In this document: piece by piece, positions 32,907-43,764 of the stretch
Layout: the number at the start of each line of letters is the position of its first letter
Position numbering within the stretch: the first letter of the stretch is position 1
Origin: Apoda limacodes
Taxonomy: Eukaryota > Arthropoda > Insecta > Lepidoptera > Limacodidae
Assembly (NCBI GenBank): GCA_946406115.1
Contig: OX291544.1
Location: forward strand, 5,642,001-5,706,000
DNA length: 64,000 nucleotides
Direction of reading: 5' to 3'
Program-made: the position numbers and the translations under genes
The notes under the pieces: model-generated
Databases searched by the model: none
What the model saw: only the letters and a program-made list of their open reading frames with translations
What the model was told of the DNA's origin: nothing

Positions 32907-35900
32907 ATGTTGTTATCAAAGATTACTTATACCTACGTCTAGATACCGTGTTCGGGCTCACAAAACGAGCCAATCCGAGTACCTTAATTTTCAGGTACTT
33001 GCCGTCACACTACATCATACGTAATCTGTGCGTCGACTGGAACTGTGCTCTCGCGTAAAGTAATAAAAATGACGATTTGTGCAATAAAATCGTGCTAAAC
33101 TATTGACAAAAAAAAAGGTTGATATTAAAAAATTACTTTTCACAAGTTACTACACTAATCTGCTTGCTATATTTGAGATACAAACTGAGTTTCCAAAATA
33201 ATTATTCGCAAAACAAAGAACAAATGTTTAACTGTCTGCGTTGCCAAGTCTGCAGGTAAGTTCATTTCCCATCCCAAGTTTAGTAAGGCGAATACTGAAA
33301 CGACAATACATTTTTTCACCTAACGTCACATTACACTATTTGAGGTTGATAAACTATTTATGTATTGATGACCCCTGTAACACATTGTATCTATAGCACA
33401 TAAACCTTTACTGCGGACGTATGCAATGTTTAAATAAAAAAAATATAACAGTTAGATGTAAATATCAATATAAAAAGTAATACTTATCATGTAGTTTGTG
33501 AACTACGAAATTAATTAAATATCTTTTCTTTACAACGAACTGTGACGTTAACGTCACGCATTGGACTCTTTATATAAAATTTCAACTTTAGGTACCTAAT
33601 ATTAGGTACTTCATTAGCAAGACGGTGTACGCATACGCGCAATTGGGTGTGTAAAATTATAGGGCGAGTGTAATTTGCACTGTTTGTGTAATATTCTGAC
33701 GTGTCAATCAGTAATATAAGTTATTCATTTACAATGATAGACTTATTAGGTCTTAATAAAAACAAATATAATGTACTTATAATGACTTTTGTTTGATTTT
33801 CTTTTGGATAACTAATAAAATGTTATACTGAAAATTATTAATTTTATTTATTGATTAATTTTAATGACATATAAACATAAATAACATATTATACATAATC
33901 TTTATATTTCCTATGTAAATTGAGATTTAAATACTCTATACTTTATTAATTAAACTCCCTGATTGATTCCCTACACGAAGGGTCGTAACCTTTAAAGAGC
34001 TCGAATTGGCAAAAGCCTGAAATTTTCTCAGAATATGCATATGCGGGTTTCCTAACTATTAATAAAAATATAAATGAAAAACTAAAAATTTAAGAGGGCT
34101 TTTTAGAATAGTCGCCGCAGTATCGGTGGTAATTAAATGACACTGTAATTTACAAAACTGACGAGTATAAGATTTATATAAAATATTAATTGAGAAAATC
34201 GTACACATTTAAACAATATAATTATGATCCGATTCCTGCGGGCTGCTTAAACAATATCAGCAATATTGATTTCGCAAAAGAAATTTAGTAATTCTAATAT
34301 TGACGCATTGGATTTGCTCTATGCTCTCCACGCGCGCTTTCCATCTATCTGTTAACTAAAAATGAATGCGCTCTATGTTAGATTTGGTGGCACTTACAGT
34401 CCGCATTTAACGCATTGGCTGCATATGCTCAGGAGGTAGAACAGTGGATGTTCTTTAAAAATAGTGAACAGCTATTTTGTTTCTTGACATTTGGCGAACA
34501 AAACGATTTCAATGGCTCGGTGAGCGTATTTCAACAAAACACAGCTGTTGTCACATCGCGGGGACCTATGCGCGCACGGATGCCATGGCAGAGATGGACG
34601 GATTTTATTTTGTACACCCATCTATATTTTAGCACTACAATATACTATTTGGAACATACTTTAAGGTTTTCCCATGCACTAAATGGCCATGGTCAGCAGG
34701 TTGCTACCTTCGTATGAAAGGCTTAATTTCTATCTCAAAAAAATGTGTCACTACAGGGGGTCATCGAAAGTGAAAATAAATTGTAGTACCGAATAAAAAT
34801 AAGAACTCCCCAATTCAGGGTAATCACTTTAAAGTTGGTAACACAAAAATTACGCACACAGATGTAAAAATGATAGTCGTATTAGCTGATTTACAGACAC
34901 ATTGATAGAAAAATGGCTCGCAACACTCCGGTATCTAGCCGTATAAGTAATCTTTGGTTGTTATTTTCTTTTAGTAATCTGATCTAATGTACATTGCACT
35001 ATATTTTCGTGTCATTTCTTAGTAAAATTTTATTTTCATATACAATATTTTTGTAACATTCTCTAAATAGGTTATTAAAGGTAGGAACTTCAAAATATAC
35101 AGATGGGGCTTTTCTAATGTCTGCTATCTATAGCACAACGTTTGATTAGTTTGGGTCTAACTAGCGCTGTGTGTAATGTCCAAAAATATATATTTATTAT
35201 TATTATTATTCTTACAATGTATGCCTTAGTTTACAATGCACATCGCAAGTAAAAATAATTCCAAAGCAATTTATTTCAATACATTGTGACAGCAGCGCCA
35301 CTACCAAAAAATTAAATGCGAAGTTAGTTGCCAAAATAGTATGTCTACTCGATAACAGATGGCGCCATGCACATGCTAAAAGTATCCTACTACTATAATA
35401 GTAATATCACACATATTCTAATTCATTCTATTCATTCGAAAGTAAATTTGTTACCTCATTTAAGTTGATAATACAAAAAAAATACTAAATTTTAATATTT
35501 TCCAAATTGCCTTCAGGGGGTTAAAAATGAGGATATAAACTATCATTTTAGGTATATATCAGAGAAAAATACTGAGCCGTCTTCTACCTAGAGGGGCCCA
35601 AATGTGGTATGTTTTAAAAATACTTTTTGGATTTTAAGAAAAAAAGTAGCCCAAAAGGTATTAGTGTGGAATATTTTTAGAACCGGCTCATCAAGCCCTT
35701 TTATTTGATACCCCACATGATAGGTTTCTGAAAAAAAAAATTTTAAAACCCATACAAAAAATTGATGACATCATAACCTCAAACCCATTTCCCCTAAGGG
35801 AAATATTTTGAGGAACTGCGGCTCAAAATTATTGTTTTGCCCTAAAGTACCTGTGTCCCAAACGGCTAAACTCTACATCGATTTGCGGTTCTCTAGCGAA

Positions 35901-36430
35901 ATTGCCGTTATACACCTGCCACTAAAATAAGATTTTTTGAAGACACGAGTCTGAGAATTGTCTTTTTCGCCAAAATTAAACGCAGTGTTTCACGAAATAC
36001 ATGATTCGAGAATGATTTTCCTTTTTTTTATTTCTCCAAAACTTAATTATTTCGTAATATTTCAGATTCTTACCTATATTATTTATTTACTTGTTATCAT
36101 TCAAATATTTTAGTAGGAACGAGTTATCAATGACGGAATTTACCGTTCGTTGTATTTTTGTTTATTTACCGTCCATCTCTCTATAATTATCTATATCAGC
36201 ACTTTATAAAATCTTTTTTGAAACATATTCCATCATTTTTCATATTTCTCAAGCAACAAAAATTACCGCCTTATTATTTTTTATTTTAAAGTATTCGTAG
36301 TAGTTATGTAGGTAGGAATGATTGCTTTTTAAAACTACAAATATATTTTATTTTATAAAATGTCACTAAAAAGACTTTGTCGTTTATTTTTATGTTAATC
36401 CAAACAATAAAAAAACTTTAATCAAGTTTA
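32907..36430. other. No gene supported
   Basis: AT-rich, with the palindromic block at 33,542-33,609 (listed separately), a TTA microsatellite near 35,190-35,212, and the repeated 20-mer TACTCGATAACAGATGGCGC at 35,346. A 100-codon + frame at 34,415 lacks a domain and an ATG context. Confidence 0.4.
33542..33609. promoter_or_regulatory. Two perfect palindromes flanking a TATA-like box
   Basis: GTGACGTTAACGTCAC (33,542-33,557) and GTACCTAATATTAGGTAC (33,592-33,609) are both perfect. TATATAAAAT lies between them at 33,571. The first palindrome overlaps CRE-like TGACG half-sites. No downstream exon is identified. Confidence 0.3.
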
Positions 36431-36439
36431 TACACAAAA

Positions 36440-36495
36440 TAGCATTTACCCGCGGCTTTGCCCGCGCATAATTTGTTGATTACCGTGAGATTAAT
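36440..36495 (-). repeat. Short ATATTATAAATGCG family tail fragment
   Basis: TTTACCCGCGGCTTTGCCCG followed by TTGATTACCGTGAGAT. Confidence 0.45.
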
Positions 36496-36897
36496 ACTTT
36501 GATAGCTATTATTGGACAAAATTGAAAACAACAAACAAATGAAAAGAATACACTGATGTGATTGGTCGATTGCGTTCCCTGCCTCGGCCGAAAAAGTAAA
36601 CATTCCTTGAGAGATCCAAGTACAAGTACTAGAATTTATGACTGCATTTTACAGGAAAGCAATCCATTTTTCGAAGCAGTGAAGTAAAAAGAAACACCTT
36701 CCTTATTGTCACACCCTCCTGTTAGAACATAAAAGTAGAAGAAGTATTCGGTCACAGCCGCTTATCCCAACTACTTATACTTACCTATTTAAGATTAAAC
36801 TATCACTCGATAGCTACATTGAACGCGGATCTTATCCAAATCTTAAACTGTTTAAAAATAACAAAATCTATTGCAGCTTTCAGACAGTAAAATGTAA

Positions 36898-37334
36898 TTT
36901 TAAGGGTTCCGAACCCACAGGGTAAAAAACCGGACCTATTACTAAGACTCCGCTGTCCGTCCGTCCGTCCGTCTGTCACCAGACTGTATCTCATAAACCG
37001 TGATAGTTAGACAGTTAAAATTTTCACAGCAGATGTATTTCTGTTGCTGTAACAACATATACTAAAAAACAATAAAATATTTAACGGGGCTCCTACACAA
37101 CAACAATATTTTTTCTTGTTTTTGCTCGATATTAATTACGGCAACAGGTAGACGCTTGAAATATTCACAGAAAATTTAGTTATATATATTCACTTTACAA
37201 ATAAATAGTTAAATTAAAATAAAACATATAATTAAGGGGGGCTCGCATACAACAAACGTGATTTTTTTGGCGTTTTTATAGATAATGGTACGGAACCCTT
37301 CGTGTGCGAGTCCGACTCGCACGTGGCTGGGTTT
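36898..37334 (-). repeat. GTCCGTCTGTC family, long copy
   Basis: TTTTAAGGGTTCCGAACCCA, CCGTCCGTCCGTCCGTCTGT, then GGTACGGAACCCTTCGTGTG and CGAGTCCGACTCGCACGTGG. The middle is AT-rich with GGGGCTCCTACACAACAAC. Confidence 0.75.
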
Positions 37335-37394
37335 TTTTTATTATTTGTTAGGAAATCTGCTATATTGTCATATGATCTGTAAAAATTTAGGCTT

Positions 37395-37612
37395 CTTCCT
37401 TAGGGTAGCCCCCTTTAATATTTATTTTATTCTAGTTTTTAGTATTTGTTATTATAGCGGCAACATAAATACATCATCTGTAAAAATGTCAACTGTCTAT
37501 CTATCACGGTTCATGAGATACACCCTGCCTGGTGAAAGACGGACGGACAGCTAAGTCTTAGTAATAGGATCCTGTTTTGTACCCTTTGGGTACGGTACCC
37601 TAAAAATAACAA
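37395..37612 (+). repeat. GTCCGTCTGTC family, opposite orientation
   Basis: GGTAGCCCCCTTTAATATTT, GTTATTATAGCGGCAACA, GAAAGACGGACGGACAGC and ACCCTTTGGGTACGGTACCC. With the copy just upstream it forms a large inverted pair. Confidence 0.7.
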
Positions 37613-37989
37613 AAAGAAAATTTCAAGGGGTCTCTCAACGCTTGATGCTTACTGCGTTCCTACACGTGAATTTTTTTTTATCAATTTGATACCTAAACCT
37701 TCTTCTTGAAATATTTCGTCCATGAAAGTGCACCATTAACCCCAATTGACGTGCACACTATTCTGTCGCTGTCAAAAGAGTAAATGCCGTCATACAAAAT
37801 ATATGGCTTCAATAACGTTATGCTGATACATGTCACGACACTTGTGACGTGAACCTGCCATAATGAGTGTTTTTCTTTACGCTAAATTTATTTATATAAC
37901 AGTCAATATGTTTTAAAAGCAATAAAGAAACTGCATTTTTTGTATTAATTTAGTATATTCTGTATCACCATATGTCACCTCGAATAAAG
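37613..37989. other. No gene seen
   Basis: Spacer between repeats; nothing recognised. Confidence 0.4.
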
Positions 37990-38168
37990 TTTTTTTTATA
38001 CCAATGAGGTGGCGGACAATCCTGATAGTAAGCGGTCACCGTAGCCTATGGACGATTGCAACTCGCGCGTTGCTGACCCTTCAAAAATCTAATAACTTCT
38101 CCTGCAACTCCCTACTGCAGTCCTTAGAGAAATCTTGGCAGGGAGCTCATTCCACAACCAAAATGTGC

Positions 38169-39267
38169 AAAGTCAAAGTCATTTATTCAAATTAGGATTT
38201 TACAATCACTTTTGAATCGTCAAAGTTATGAAATACTATTTTTTGAAGCCTACCGAGAAGAATCCGTCAAGAAACTCGAAAGTTACTCTTTTAAAAAAAA
38301 ATCTTAAAAACTACAAATACAATAAATGTTTTAAATAAAATTTTTAAGCCGTTTTATTATTTCCCTTTTTATTTGGTTTGCCTATGCATCCTGTAATTGA
38401 GCATCTTCAGTCCCATGGATTTTTATCATTTACATAGTCTGAAATAATGTAGTATGCTTTTTTACAAAGCAGTTGTTTGATAAAAGATTTTAATTTACTT
38501 ATTGATAACTTTTGAATATTAATGGGACCTTTGTTGTAAAAGTGTATACATTGGCCCATAAAAGAGTTACTTATTTTGAGTAGACGTGTATCATGCTCCA
38601 ACAGTTTATTTTTACTTCTAGTATTTACTTTGTGAACGTCACTTTTCTTGCTGAAACTATTGATAATTTTATGTACATATAAAAGATTTTCATATATGTA
38701 CTGCACGCTAAAGTTAAAATATTTACTTCCCTAAACCTATCCCTCAGAGATATCCTAGATCCTAATTTATAAATAGCACGAATTGCCCGTTTTTGTAACA
38801 AAAATATTGTATTTACATCAGCAGCGCTACCCCACAATAGGATACCATATGTCATTAAACTATGGAAATAGCTAAAATATTCTATTTTTGCAGTGTCGAC
38901 ATCGGTCAATTGTCTAATTTTCTTGATCGCATACACAGCAGAGCTAAGTTATGAATATGAGCACCCCATTGAAGTTCGGAGTCCAGCGTTATGCCAAGAA
39001 AGACTGTTGAGTCAACCATCTAATACCATAGTCTTGTAGCTTCCTGATGAGATTTTCATGTTGGACTCAGTCAAATGCCTTAGATAAATTATCATCATGC
39101 GAATCCTCCCAGGCGTTAAATATATTTTTTAATAGTGCCACTTCTGCATCGGTTGTGGAACGGCCTTTTATAAAGCCAAACTGTTAACTACTAAGTAGGT
39201 CATTAATACAGAAATGGCTTAAGAGTTGAACAAGTATGATTTTTTCAAAAACTTTACTGAGTACGTT
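38169..39267 (-). mobile_element. LINE family B, internally deleted reverse transcriptase
   Basis: The minus strand encodes, from its 5' side, QFGFIKGRSTTDAEV-like sequence (near 39,150), then KIRQLTDVDTAKIEYFSYFH, GILLWGSAADVNTIFLLQKR and AIRAIYKLGSRISL, then NKLLEHDTRLLKISNSFMG. The palm segment with FADD is missing at a junction near 39,000, so it is dead. The 3' UTR (ATTTTACAATCACTTTTGAA, CCGAGAAGAATCCGTCAAGA on +) matches the copies at 58.9 and 59.1 kb. Confidence 0.75.
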
Positions 39268-39313
39268 CGGGGCAGGAAGTTTCTCTGAAACCGCACTGTA
39301 TACGCTATCATTT

Positions 39314-40008
39314 ATTTATTTATTGATATAATGCAAACTTTGCAGCTTCTTAAATCTAAATATATAAGTAAGTAAATTCATTCTTATAAAGCCTATATAT
39401 TACAAAGTTTAATCTATTACAAATTTATTTAAATGTCAATGACGTACCGTTGTTTTTTTAATTTTTTTATTAAAAGTAGGCAAATTAAATAGTAATTTGA
39501 TAAATAAAATCAAAATATAGAGTATATAAAGAACCATATCTGAGCATGTGTATGTGTGTGTGCCTGTTCAGCCCTGTTAATGGATCGGATTTAATTTAGG
39601 AAAAGACTTTACAACAGAATTAATGAAAGTATTGCGACAGAGAAAAAAGATATCAACGCCTATTTCATTTTTTTTTCATATGCCAGAACGATTCTTTGTA
39701 GAACAGAGTGTCAGTAATTTGTACGTGCTAACCCAACGTCCAGGGAGCGCATATGCCTTGTACGAAATAAACTATCCTGCACACCAATTGGTTCCGTAAG
39801 CTCAGGACAGTCTGTCTAGTTCTGCGTTGACTACGTCGAACAGTAGTTTCATGTCGGAAACTAACCGGCTATCCTTGAGAGACAGCAGATGGAAACAGCT
39901 TATCAGCGTAGTCTCCCTGCCTTCGTATGCGATAATATGAGCGGCGTGTAAAATTCCGCTGTACAGATTCCAGCTAGGCAATAAGGGTCACATAAGAAGG
40001 GTTTTAGA
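39314..40008 (-). mobile_element. Degenerate CR1-like LINE tail nested in family A
   Basis: The minus strand reads, in broken frames, SVQRNFTRRSYYRIRRQGDY, then LLSLKDSRLVSDMKLLFDVV. These resemble the post-RT region of CR1-type LINEs. Its 3' end is AT-rich (TTATTTATTTATTG on +). A 4-base ATTT at both junctions is a possible target-site duplication. Confidence 0.6.
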
Positions 40009-40440
40009 ATTTAGGTTCTAAAGTGTGAGAATGAATTCCCTGCCAATAGCGAGCGATGTGATGGTAGAAAGTAGCGGTGGGCGTCATTTCAAACAATGCC
40101 TTAGAACACATTTCATTCTTTAAGCGTTAGAACACACACATGGAGGCAAAGTCACTCCTCAGACTTAAGGGTTCGATACGGCTAGTGAGTTTGGGATCGA
40201 CGACAATTCTTACAGCCAGTTGTTGAACCTAGTCAAAAGGGCCAAGCTGGTATCCGGGTGCACCCACCCAGAGATGGCAGTAGTACTCCATATGAGGCCG
40301 AACTTGCGACTTGTAAACCTTTGCCCCGACATGAAGTACGTAAGTAGTGGTTGGAGAAAAGACAATTCCCCCTACATTATGATGTGGGTATGTATCCTTC
40401 TAGGGAATAAAGTCGTGGAGATCTGATATCTAATTCGGCT

Positions 40441-40735
40441 ATTATCAGAGAGTCATTTCTTTTCGTTCGGACGAACAGCGCACCATAGCTCAGAGAATAA
40501 GCAAGCTACAGTGGCAGTGAGCAGGTTATATCTGTCGCAGAACCGATGGCCGTTGGGACAGGATGTGTTCTAGAGTGGAGGCCGCGAATCGGTAAGCTCA
40601 GCGTTGGTCGCCTTCGTGGTTGGGGCGTGGAACGATGACCTAAAAAAGGTAGCCGAAAGTGGCCAAGTGTGAACCGGTGTGGTAGCGATCATTTGGAAAG
40701 GCCTTTGTCTAAAAAGTGGACTGCTACAAGCTGAT
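40441..40735 (+). mobile_element. RTE-like LINE C-terminal remnant
   Basis: Broken + frames read ISQRISKLQWQ, RRTDGRWDRM and KAFV-KVDCYKLI, matching the usual RTE end (IAxRIxKLKWxWAGHIAR … GRWxRxVxEWRP … RxxWRxLGEAYV). Frameshifts and stops throughout. Ends AGCTGATTGATTG, as RTE elements often end in short tandem units. Confidence 0.6.
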
Positions 40736-41779
40736 TGATTGCGGTACGACCCTAATACGATAACGTGATAATGTAGAAATTGTCGTCTAAAATCCGTAGG
40801 ATATTATCAATACTTTAAAATTGTTAAACCTGCACAAAAAAGGTACACTATAGGATATCCTACTTTGTTTAAAAATATACATTTTATTATCATGTAAAAA
40901 GTTAGCTAATAACGTGATTATGTTTGCCAGCTCGCCAACTCAACGAGTTCAAAAAATAGAACGGTTTCATACCAAAATAACACACTCGTTTGTTAGCCTC
41001 TCGCCACGTTTGAACTTGCCTTTGACATCTTTAATCTTTTACATCGGACTTAATGGTTTTGAAAATAGATTTATGGTTGAAAAATTGATTGATGTAGTTC
41101 GTAAGGTCGGGAATTATATTTTTTTGAATCCGGCTTTGTTTGGTTTAATTTTATTTATGCAAGTAGTTCTTACCTCGCAAATCCCGTAAAAGTATTCAGG
41201 TGCCTATACGTTTTACTCCCAAGTGCCCATGTTTTTTTTAACGTGTTGTGATCTGATATAGCGAAAACATTACATTTACTAAGCTTTCTATATGAATAAC
41301 CTTTTTTTAATTATTGGTAATATTTAAAAACTGTAATAGTGTATCGTTGACCTTGTAGGTGCTATTTATAATTTACAAAGATTGAATTACCAAATCAGAG
41401 GCAGAAAACTTGAGTTAAGACAAGGATGACGCGATATGTAATTGAGCGTGCGTGAGTAGTGCTACTTCATCTCAACTCACTGAAAATTTCATTAAAATTT
41501 CATTAATAGTTTATTATACATCATTGTTATCAAAAAATGCTTTTCCTAAATTTTAGTCGAAGCTGCTCAGCGGATCCAGAGAAGCCTTTGCCAAAAAAAA
41601 AAAAATATTATTGTAGTATAGCCTCTTAAAGCAAAATTTTCTCTTTGTACATTGCTTTTCTTTGTATACTAATGTATAGCAAAAGCAGCGTCAAAGTAGA
41701 AATAATGTTGGGGAAATGAAAACATTAAAAAGTATATACACACTGTTATTCTTAATCACAGAAAAACAAGTAGTGATAG
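40736..41779. other. No gene seen
   Basis: AT-rich; a 91-codon frame at 40,914 has no domain. Confidence 0.4.
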
Positions 41780-42182
41780 TGTTGCGCTTGCGGAACTTAC
41801 GGAGTAGCAGGAGATGTGGTGACGAAGGTCGAAAAAGGTTAGGTTAGGAATAAAGCAAAAGAAGTGTCGTAGTAACTGAAAGTCTTTGGGTACCGTTCAG
41901 GGAAAAGGCATTATGTTGGTAAGTAAAATTTTCCTAATTTACTTTTTAAACAAGAAATTTTATATTATTTCTGAGTACGAAAATATCTTTCTGACTTTTT
42001 AGCGAATCTCATTTTGCTGTCTCAAAACAAACAGCAAAACATATCGTTAATTTGTTTGGTTCCGTCTCGCATAGCCCGCTGCGGGTTGCGCACGGCTCGG
42101 CGCGTGACGTCACGGGTGTCCGATTACGTACATTCGCCCGCCCTGCACCCGCCGCGCGGACTTTCACTTACGCCTCGACCTT
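41780..42182 (+). promoter_or_regulatory. Candidate alternative promoter / first exon region
   Basis: ATTATGTTG|GTAAGTAAAA at about 41,912-41,929 is a start codon followed by a consensus donor. Just downstream, 42,061-42,182 is the most GC- and CpG-rich non-repeat stretch in the window and holds the perfect palindrome CGTGACGTCACG (42,103-42,114, a CRE). Whether it drives a short Limpet isoform or anything at all is unknown. Confidence 0.25.
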
Positions 42183-42747
42183 GCCTTTGAACATTTAAAT
42201 TTGGACTTTTTATTCTCGATAGGATTTGGAGCAAGATATCAATCTTTTTGACTTTAATTTATGTTCTATTGTTTAAAGTCGAGTAGGTATGTACACATAT
42301 ATATAGGTACATATACCCATTATTTTGGCAAACCACTTTTAGAAAAGAAATCGGTGAGGATTAAATTGGATAATGCCTAGGTTGACTAGGTAGGTTTAGA
42401 TTTTTAATTGGACAGATCGGATTTTAGAAAACCACGACGTCTAGGCATGTGGCCATTTTCAGGACGATGAACTGTTTGTTACTCTGAAAATAGGACTTGT
42501 ATCAACATAGGTATAAACGGATATGTTTCAGTTTGCGTTAATCGACATGTACTAAGTATTTCTGTTTGGTAAGTAGGTACCTATATCTGATGTTTATTTA
42601 AATAATCTTAATATTTAAACTATGTTTAGAAAGCACAATATTCGTCAAATAAAAAACCTGGGACTATAGGTTTGTCACTTGATTCGGTTACAATAATGTA
42701 CATACCTGAAATTTATGTACATAAAAAGGTAGAATAGCTTTTCTATT
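42183..42747. other. No gene seen
   Basis: AT-rich; nothing recognised. Confidence 0.4.
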
Positions 42748-43395
42748 TTTTTTTATACCACTAAGGTGGCAAAAAGTTAAACGGTCCGCCTGATGATAAG
42801 CGTACACCGCAGCCTATGGACGATTGTATCATCACTAGCACGTTGTCGACCCTTTGAAAATTTAAAACTTTTTCTTGAAGAATCCATACTGTAGACCTTA
42901 GAAAAAAACCTTGGCAGGGGGAGCTAATTCCGCATGCGCGGGAGGAAGTTACTAGGAAATCGCACTGTACGTGACCATTTAGGTTCTAAGGTGTGAAGAT
43001 GAATTCCCTGCCGATGGCGAGCGGTGCGATAGTCGAAAAAACCGTGGGCACAGATTATATAATACTATACTGTGGGCATCATTTCAAAAAATCCTCAGAA
43101 CACATCTTATTATACAGGCGGTTCTACACACACGGGGAGGCAAACTCTCTCCTCGTACTTAAGTACCCTTAAAGGTTTGGTACGACTTGTGAGTTTGGAA
43201 TCGCCGACGATTCTCTCAGCCCGTCGTTGAACCGAGTCAAAAGGGCGAAGCTAGTATTCAGGTGCATCCACCCAGAGATGGCAGCAGTACTCCATATGAT
43301 GCCGGACTTGCGACTTATAAAACGGGTAACCTTTGCCCCAAGGTGAAGTACTGCTTTGCTCTGTTGAGTACTCCAAGTTTATAGAAAAAAAAAAA
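42748..43395 (-). mobile_element. LINE family A, longest uninterrupted copy
   Basis: Runs from the 3' end (TTTATACCACTAAGGTGGCA) through CTTGGCAGGGGGAGCTAATT, GGAGGAAGTTACTAGGAAAT, ATGAATTCCCTGCCGATGGC and CAGTACTCCATATGATGCCG to CTCTGTTGAGTACTCCAAG. Its 5' limit is the same KKLGVLNRAK region where the copies at 2,626 and 53,935 also stop. Coding frame broken. Confidence 0.8.
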
Positions 43396-43764
43396 AAATT
43401 ATACAATATTATTTATAAAATGATAGTATGTTTATGTATATTAATTTATATAAAAGGGCTGTTGTGCAAAGAAATCAAGTAATTCTATATAAAATAATTA
43501 AATGTTTGCCCAAGTAACATTTTAGCGTTAAGAAAAGCTGTAGTGGACCCTTTTTTCGGTACTGTTTAAATATTAAAGAGTTAGCGTATAATTTATAAGA
43601 GAGTTATAGAGTGTAAAAACACCTTTATATCTTCGATTTTGGCGCAAAATTTAGCAGGTAAAGCCTGTATAGACCCTTAATAGTGGTTCTATATAACCTT
43701 TAGTAGAAGTGTATAACAGGTGTTATAAGATCGTCAGTTTTCCGCTCGAACCTTTATTGCACCT
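43396..43764. other. No gene seen; AT-rich with GTTATA motifs
   Basis: Motifs like GAGAGTTATAGAGTG and AACAGGTGTTATAAG recur here and after the hAT element (45,350-45,420), so the hAT may sit inside an older repeat. Confidence 0.35.

Larger units (their letters stand above)
37990..40345 (-). mobile_element. LINE family A copy interrupted twice by other LINEs
   Basis: Three collinear pieces of one reverse-strand copy: 37,990-38,168 (ATACCAATGAGGTGGCGGAC … CTCATTCCACAACC), 39,268-39,313 (GGCAGGAAGTTTCTCTGAAA … CGCTATCATTT), and 40,009-40,345 (TAGGTTCTAAAGTGTGAGAA … TAGTACTCCATATGAGGCC). Their order matches the unbroken copy at 42,748. The gaps hold family B (38,169-39,267) and a CR1-like remnant (39,314-40,008). 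Confidence 0.75.

Noticed and set aside
34415..34717. 100-codon + frame
   Set aside because: No ATG at its start, no domain, no splice context.
36020..36060. Possible exon or LIM domain near AT-rich ORFs at 35-36 kb
   Set aside because: No Cys/His spacing of LIM type; text is repeat-like and AT-rich.
40914..41189. 91-codon + frame
   Set aside because: No domain, AT-driven composition, no splice or promoter context.
41830..41850. Telomeric TTAGG repeats
   Set aside because: Only about two units (GGTTAGGTTAGG), also seen at 5,550 and 14,482; far too short for a telomeric tract.
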